From: an uncultured Gammaproteobacteria bacterium
Lineage (GTDB): Bacteria > Pseudomonadota > Gammaproteobacteria > UBA6429 > Thiohalophilaceae
Assembly (NCBI GenBank): GCA_937967995.1
Contig: CALBTB010000007.1
Span: 131,235-195,234, forward strand
DNA: 64,000 nucleotides
Direction: 5' to 3'
In this document: positions 59,916 to 64,000 of the stretch, in pieces
How the letters are laid out: each line of letters begins with the position of its first letter
Numbering within the stretch: position 1 is the stretch's first letter
The notes under the pieces: generated by a model
The model's database searches: none
What the model saw: only the letters and a program-made list of their open reading frames with translations
What the model was told of the DNA's origin: nothing
Position numbers and translations under genes: made by a program

Positions 59916-61562
59916 ATGAAAAACCAATTCTTCGATGGCCGTGCAGGTTTTACACCAAACCCGGACGGACCATTTCCAGGCCCAGATTTTCCAGAATTAC
60001 CGGGCCGCTATGAGCGGTTGCCGCAAATAATAATCGATGAACTGAGGCATATCCGTTATGGGCCGGCAACAATTAAAATTCTGATTGTGGTTGACGGTTC
60101 CATTATGTTCGATTCAACAGGGTTTGGGCTCGGCAGAGTGATAGATACTCTGACTGACACTACACAACCTGATTTCCCCAGTTATGCGCGTTTTGACATT
60201 ACCAAGGCCACACGGGCGTCGCAGATGTTTGGTATGACTTCTCGAACCGATGCTGATGATTATGACTTCGTGTTTAATAGTGGGTCACTCGATCCGTATG
60301 ACGAACTCTGGTTATTCGGTATTAATGATGAAAATGATTTCATCAGTGATGCGGAAGCAGCAGTGATAGCAGACTTTATGAATGCTGGAGGTGGTGTACT
60401 GGCAATGGGTGACCATGAAGACCTGGGACTGGGGTTATGTGGGAAAATTCCTCGTGTTCGCAGTATGCGCAAGTGGTGGTTTGATCCGGTTCCTGCCGGT
60501 GAATTAAAGGCACCGGATAACACGGATCTAACGCGTATTGATACTGTACAGCCGGTTACACCGGGAGGTGATCCAAATCTGGGTACACAAAGCGATATAG
60601 TGCCACAACCAATATGGCCGAGATACCGGCTGCGTTTCTCAGGCGGACGCCTGGTATCGTATCCACATCCTGTCCTGTGTGGTCCACGTGGAGTCATCAA
60701 GGTTTTCCCCGATCATGCGCATGAAGGTGACTGTCTTGTCCCTGCAGATTTAAGTAAACCATTGTTTACTGGATCAGCATTACCTGAATATCCCGGTGGA
60801 CTGGCACCAGAAGTGATTGCTCAGGGACGTACTGTTGCCGGGCGTACAAAATCGGTATATACGCTACCGAATTCGGATCCGTTTGGCTTATTGGGTGCTT
60901 ACAATGGTCATCACAGTGCCGCCAATGTTGGGCGAGTTCTGGTCGATGCTACCTGGCATCACTGGTTTAACGTCAATCTAAATGCCTTTGCAACCAGCGC
61001 GAATCCCACTGTGCAAACCCATTGGTACGATATTCAGGCATTCTTTCGTAATTGTGCAATTTGGCTGGCCCCGAAAGGTAAACAGGCAGCCATGCGACGA
61101 GCAGGTCAGCTCATCAGTATCCACATATATCCGGTGGTGGAGTTTATCGAGTCAGCCATTCGTCGTTTTCGGTTTGAAGATCTTTATCATCTCGGTATAT
61201 ATGCTACTGATGCTCTCGGCCGACTGGCAAGTCGTTGTCAGACAACGACGTGGATATTTGAGCCACTCAGACCGATCTTTCCACGATTTTTTGAGGAGTT
61301 TCACTTTGAAGAGCGAATGATGGAAATGTCCATGATGGAAGCAGCTATGAGTCGTCAGGCATACGATGCCATGTCCATGGCAGCATATGGTGGTGCTATA
61401 TGTGCCTTATACAAGGAAGTGAAGAAGATCAAAAAAGCGGATGCCTGTGAGATTGAAAAGGACATGGATGAAATTATGCAGAAAGGCGCCAAGGAGGGTA
61501 TGAAAATTGCTCAAAAAGCACTGGGTGATGCCTGCAAACAGATGGAAAAAATGATGAAGTAA
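59916..61562 (+). CDS. Unknown 548-residue protein with a Met-rich C-terminal helix
   Basis: 548 residues without signal peptide. Residues ~50-165 look like a Rossmann-type alpha/beta domain (IKILIVVDGSIMF, DELWLFGINDENDF, IADFMNAGGGVLAMGDHEDLG). This would fit a GATase-like or ThuA-like fold, but the nucleophile elbow is not clear. The middle contains GLLGAYNGHHSAANVGRVL and VDATWHHWFNVNLN. The C-terminal ~100 residues are helical and unusually methionine-rich (MMEMSMMEAAMSR ... KQMEKMMK). GGAGTGATGAG precedes ATG 59916. Presumably cotranscribed with the lipoprotein gene. Function unknown. Confidence 0.72.
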   Translation: MKNQFFDGRAGFTPNPDGPFPGPDFPELPGRYERLPQIIIDELRHIRYGPATIKILIVVDGSIMFDSTGFGLGRVIDTLTDTTQPDFPSYARFDITKATRASQMFGMTSRTDADDYDFVFNSGSLDPYDELWLFGINDENDFISDAEAAVIADFMNAGGGVLAMGDHEDLGLGLCGKIPRVRSMRKWWFDPVPAGELKAPDNTDLTRIDTVQPVTPGGDPNLGTQSDIVPQPIWPRYRLRFSGGRLVSYPHPVLCGPRGVIKVFPDHAHEGDCLVPADLSKPLFTGSALPEYPGGLAPEVIAQGRTVAGRTKSVYTLPNSDPFGLLGAYNGHHSAANVGRVLVDATWHHWFNVNLNAFATSANPTVQTHWYDIQAFFRNCAIWLAPKGKQAAMRRAGQLISIHIYPVVEFIESAIRRFRFEDLYHLGIYATDALGRLASRCQTTTWIFEPLRPIFPRFFEEFHFEERMMEMSMMEAAMSRQAYDAMSMAAYGGAICALYKEVKKIKKADACEIEKDMDEIMQKGAKEGMKIAQKALGDACKQMEKMMK

Positions 61563-61892
61563 ATATACGTTCGCTAACACTGAACTCATGCCATACCCTG
61601 CTAATGGCGGGGTATGGCGCTTGATAACAGAATATGCGCAGTATTCTGTCTCTTACCAAAATAATTCCCGCATGTGTAATTGGCTGTGTATAAGTCATGG
61701 TCACGTCATTTATCATTATATTGCTTGTATTTAATTCATAAAATCAGAGTGTTGTACATTATTTTGATCAGTATCAATTATGTGCAGTGGGATTACTGAT
61801 AGAAATAATCTAAGTAAATGTAAAGAAGGTTATATCAACGTTTAAATACCATATTAATTATATCGGATATATCAGGCCAAGAGGTATCCAGC
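61563..61892. other. Intergenic region with hairpin and FNR-type box
   Basis: 330 bp. A stem GCCATACCC/GGGTATGGC (61590-61618) lies just after the upstream gene and may terminate it, although no T-run follows. The FNR-type box annotated separately lies downstream. No gene is present. Confidence 0.6.
61764..61777. promoter_or_regulatory. FNR/Anr box upstream of the SQR-like operon
   Basis: TTGATCAGTATCAA matches the FNR consensus TTGAT-N4-ATCAA at all 10 conserved positions. It lies 115 bp upstream of the 61893 ATG. It suggests oxygen-dependent control of the SQR-like operon together with nap. Confidence 0.9.
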
Positions 61893-62114
61893 ATGAACAC
61901 CGTTCAACTATATATAGAGGAAAATCTTGACGCATCACGACAGGATGAACTCAGAAAAATGCTGATGAATTTGCCGCATGTGGCAGATGTGGAAATCAGC
62001 ATCAATTCACCTCACGAATTCGTTGTTGAATATGAAGAGCATCAGAACATGCCGATGAAAATTATCGAGGCGCTGAAGTCCAAGGGCTATCACCCGGATA
62101 TTTTTTCCGGCTAA
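61893..62114 (+). CDS. HMA-like small protein without metal cysteines
   Basis: 73 residues with the ferredoxin-like beta-alpha-beta pattern of heavy-metal-associated domains (TVQLYIEENLDASRQDELRK, VADVEISINSP, KIIEALKSKGYHP). The CxxC metal motif is absent, so copper binding is unlikely. Small proteins of this type occur next to sulfide-quinone-reductase-like genes. GAGGT lies upstream. It is the first gene after the FNR box. Confidence 0.75.
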   Translation: MNTVQLYIEENLDASRQDELRKMLMNLPHVADVEISINSPHEFVVEYEEHQNMPMKIIEALKSKGYHPDIFSG

Positions 62115-62156
62115 GCTAAGGTCGAGTTTTTTGTTAACGAAAAGAGTGAGGTGGTT

Positions 62157-62618
62157 ATGACTAAGAATATTAAACCTGGCTGGCTCATGATTGCCGGCCT
62201 CATTGGAGGGCTGGCGGAAGTTTTCTGGATCAGTATTTATAGTGCCTTCACAGACACGCAAGCATCCGTGGTCGGTAGTGCCATCAGTGCCACGTTTATG
62301 CCGACTATGTCATCTATTTCTGCAGCGCCATTTATTGGCCTGGTGATTCATCTTGTACTTTCAATTATTCTGGCAATAGGATTTGGAAAGTTACTCTATC
62401 CAATTGTTAAGAATAGATTTGAAAATCTGGGCTTGATGGTCACGGCTATTGTAACGTTAGCAGTTATCTGGAAAATCAACTTCTTCGTCATTCTGCCGGC
62501 CATCAACCCGGCTTTTGTCAGCCTGTTACCTTTGTCCATAACCCTTGTATCCAAGCTTTTGTTTGGCCTCGCAATGGGCAGCGTACTTGTTCTGTATAAC
62601 AAAAAAGCAATAATTTAA
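62157..62618 (+). CDS. Unknown four-helix membrane protein
   Basis: 153 residues. Four hydrophobic helices: ~9-28 (WLMIAGLIGGLAEVFWISIY), ~55-78, ~88-108 and ~125-148. No transporter or enzyme motif is visible. Starts at ATG 62157 with GAGTGAGG upstream; a GTG at 62151 is possible. It sits between the HMA-like gene and the SQR-like gene and may anchor or supply quinone to the latter. Function unknown. Confidence 0.75.
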   Translation: MTKNIKPGWLMIAGLIGGLAEVFWISIYSAFTDTQASVVGSAISATFMPTMSSISAAPFIGLVIHLVLSIILAIGFGKLLYPIVKNRFENLGLMVTAIVTLAVIWKINFFVILPAINPAFVSLLPLSITLVSKLLFGLAMGSVLVLYNKKAII

Positions 62619-62648
62619 CTTTATAAGCATGCATGTTGGCGGTTGGTC

Positions 62649-64000
62649 ATGAAAAATATCCTGATACTAGGTGCAGGAACAGGCGGATCAATAATCGCCA
62701 ATATACTTTGTAAAAAACTTCCACCCGACCAGTTTTCAATTACTGTAGTTGATAGAAGCAATATACATTACTACCAGCCCGGTCTGTTATTTATACCTTT
62801 CAAGCTATACGGCTATGAAAGTGGTGATGATATACGTAAGCCAGTCAGCCATGTACTTAACCAGTCGGTGAATTTTATCCAGGCGGATATCAATCTGATT
62901 GATTATAAAAACAACGTTGTTCAGACAGACAAGGGGGAGCTTGAATACGACTGGTTGATTTCATCAATGGGATGTCACATTGAACCGAAAGAGATAGAAG
63001 GGTGCGCAGAAGCCATGGGTAATGGCGTACACACGTTTTATACACTACCTGATGCCTTGGCCATGCAAAAAGCACTGGAAGGGATGAATACAGGCCATCT
63101 GGTTATTAATATTGCCGAGCTTCCTATAAAATGCCCGGTCGCGCCCATAGAGGCGGCGTTTCTGGCTGATTACTATTTTCAGCAACGTAATGTCCGTAAC
63201 AATATCGAGATAAGCCTGGTAACCCCTTATGCCGGGGCCTTCACGAAACCCAATGCCAATCGCGTGCTGACAAACGCGGCAAATGAAAAAAACATACATA
63301 TTATTCCTGAGTTCTCAATTCAGAAAGTCGATAATAAGGCAAAAAAAATTCAGGCTTATGATGGTAAGACCATTAGCTATGACATGTTATGTATCATTCC
63401 ACCGACATTAGGACCTGAAGTCCTGTCGCGATCAGGACTCGCCAACGATATGAATTACGGTTTGACAGATCATCGAACCCTGAAGAGTAAAAAAGCCGAT
63501 AATATTTATTTCATTGGTGACAATGCAGACTTACCTACTTCCAAGGCCGGTTCCGTTTCACATTTTGAATCAGAAACGGTCGTTGAAAACCTGCTGCGAG
63601 AAATCGAGGGTGAAAAGGCTTTACCCAGTTTCGATGGCCACGCTAACTGTTTTATAGAATCGGGATACCACAAGGCCTATCTGGTCGATTTCAATTATGA
63701 TGTCGAGCCATTGCCCGGTAAATTTCCGTTGCCTTACGCCGGTCCTTTCTCACTCCTGGAAGATACGCACATCAATCACCTTGGAAAAATGGCATTCAAA
63801 TGGGCCTACTGGCATCTAATCGTTAACGGCCGGCTACCGGACATGCCATTTGTACCATCTCATATGAGTCTGGTCGGTAAAAATCTTAAAAGTACCGCTG
63901 TCATGCATAAGACCCAGTCAGCATCCGTAGCGGATGTTATGACTCAAAATGTCATTACGATAAGCCAGGGTAGCCCGATTCATGATGCTGTCATGCTGCT
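62649..64000 (+). CDS. SQR-like FAD oxidoreductase fused to a CBS domain (3' end outside window)
   Basis: The frame runs from ATG 62649 to the edge (450 codons, no stop). The N-terminus ILILGAGTGGSIIANIL is the FAD Rossmann motif. Later, FIGDNADLPTSKAGSVSHFES is the second FAD motif of sulfide:quinone reductases. The conserved segment IKCPVAPIEAAFLADYY has the active-site Cys of SQR/flavocytochrome proteins. CFIESGYHKAYLVDFNYDVEP is the C-terminal part. After ~430 residues the protein continues into SVADVMTQNVITISQGSPIHDAV, the start of a CBS domain. Predicted to oxidise sulfide or a related substrate and reduce quinone, with nucleotide sensing by CBS. Confidence 0.85.
   Translation, partial: MKNILILGAGTGGSIIANILCKKLPPDQFSITVVDRSNIHYYQPGLLFIPFKLYGYESGDDIRKPVSHVLNQSVNFIQADINLIDYKNNVVQTDKGELEYDWLISSMGCHIEPKEIEGCAEAMGNGVHTFYTLPDALAMQKALEGMNTGHLVINIAELPIKCPVAPIEAAFLADYYFQQRNVRNNIEISLVTPYAGAFTKPNANRVLTNAANEKNIHIIPEFSIQKVDNKAKKIQAYDGKTISYDMLCIIPPTLGPEVLSRSGLANDMNYGLTDHRTLKSKKADNIYFIGDNADLPTSKAGSVSHFESETVVENLLREIEGEKALPSFDGHANCFIESGYHKAYLVDFNYDVEPLPGKFPLPYAGPFSLLEDTHINHLGKMAFKWAYWHLIVNGRLPDMPFVPSHMSLVGKNLKSTAVMHKTQSASVADVMTQNVITISQGSPIHDAVML

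Noticed and set aside
1..64000. tRNA, rRNA, CRISPR arrays, IS elements, phage structural genes
   Set aside because: No cloverleaf, repeat-spacer pattern, transposase or capsid/terminase sequence was found on inspection.

Overview
The window is a chromosomal segment of a gammaproteobacterium. The wsp operon order, RhlE, YaiI, FNR- and Fur-type sites, NapEFDABC, SbtA/SbtB and a sulfide:quinone-oxidoreductase-like flavoprotein together suggest a motile, facultatively anaerobic, nitrate-reducing and possibly sulfur-oxidising, CO2-fixing organism. That lifestyle is an inference from gene content. No rRNA, tRNA, CRISPR array, insertion sequence or phage structural gene was seen.

Layout. 1-1133: 3' end of a heavy-metal RND efflux pump gene. 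1123-10429 (minus): a complete wsp chemosensory operon (wspA-B-C-D-E-F-R) that makes c-di-GMP, preceded by what looks like a sigma-28 (FliA) promoter; a degenerate-GGDEF/EAL phosphodiesterase lies divergently at 10727. 12395-14435: TPP riboswitch and thiC. 14436-18870: a visibly AT-rich island of unknown small membrane proteins, a McrB_N-like/DUF3883 putative nuclease, and a GIY-YIG (T5orf172-like) zinc-ribbon protein; it looks like accessory or defence DNA. 18871-21109: palindromic repeats and a bufferin (copper-binding RiPP) cluster of precursor, MNIO enzyme and partner protein. 21224-22366: a protein with the metal-ligand pattern of the LCIB/theta carbonic anhydrases. 22484-25488: DUF6152 protein, membrane proteins, a cupin and a PrsW-type protease.

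25498-29547 (minus): probable envelope operon of CHASE2 protein, SH3 lipoprotein, M48 protease and a lectin-like (DUF1554) lipoprotein. 29601-30264: nucleotidyltransferase plus an overlapping 59-residue ORF, possibly a toxin-antitoxin-like pair. 30524-32265: rhlE and yaiI, convergent and sharing a TTAA stop. 32349-32586: frameshifted remnant of a SulP sulfate permease tail. 32601-33943: Fur-type iron storage locus (bfd, and two bacterioferritin subunits with complementary missing residues), then an H1-like lysine-rich protein and the bicarbonate transporter SbtA with its PII-like partner SbtB. 36080-38215: large secreted zincin.

38927-40961: methyltransferase, unknown protein, LysR regulator. 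41098-45032: probable redox operon (two small membrane proteins, cytochrome b561, NAD(P)H flavocytochrome, octaheme cytochrome c) ending in a strong terminator. 45113-48130: copper homeostasis: divergent copZ and copA-cueR, each with a 19-bp-spacer CueR-type promoter. 50094-54683: FNR-type box and the periplasmic nitrate reductase operon napEFDABC. 54837-57385: HD-GYP c-di-GMP phosphodiesterase and a CPA2 antiporter. 57519-61562: two unrecognised large genes. 61764-64000: second FNR-type box and an operon ending in an SQR-like flavoprotein fused to a CBS domain, cut by the window edge.

How it fits together: c-di-GMP is made (WspR) and degraded (EAL, HD-GYP) by genes in the same window. Copper handling is doubly represented (CopA/CopZ/CueR and bufferin). 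Inorganic carbon handling (SbtAB and the LCIB-like protein) and anaerobic respiration (Nap, SQR-like) fit a chemolithotroph facing shifting oxygen.
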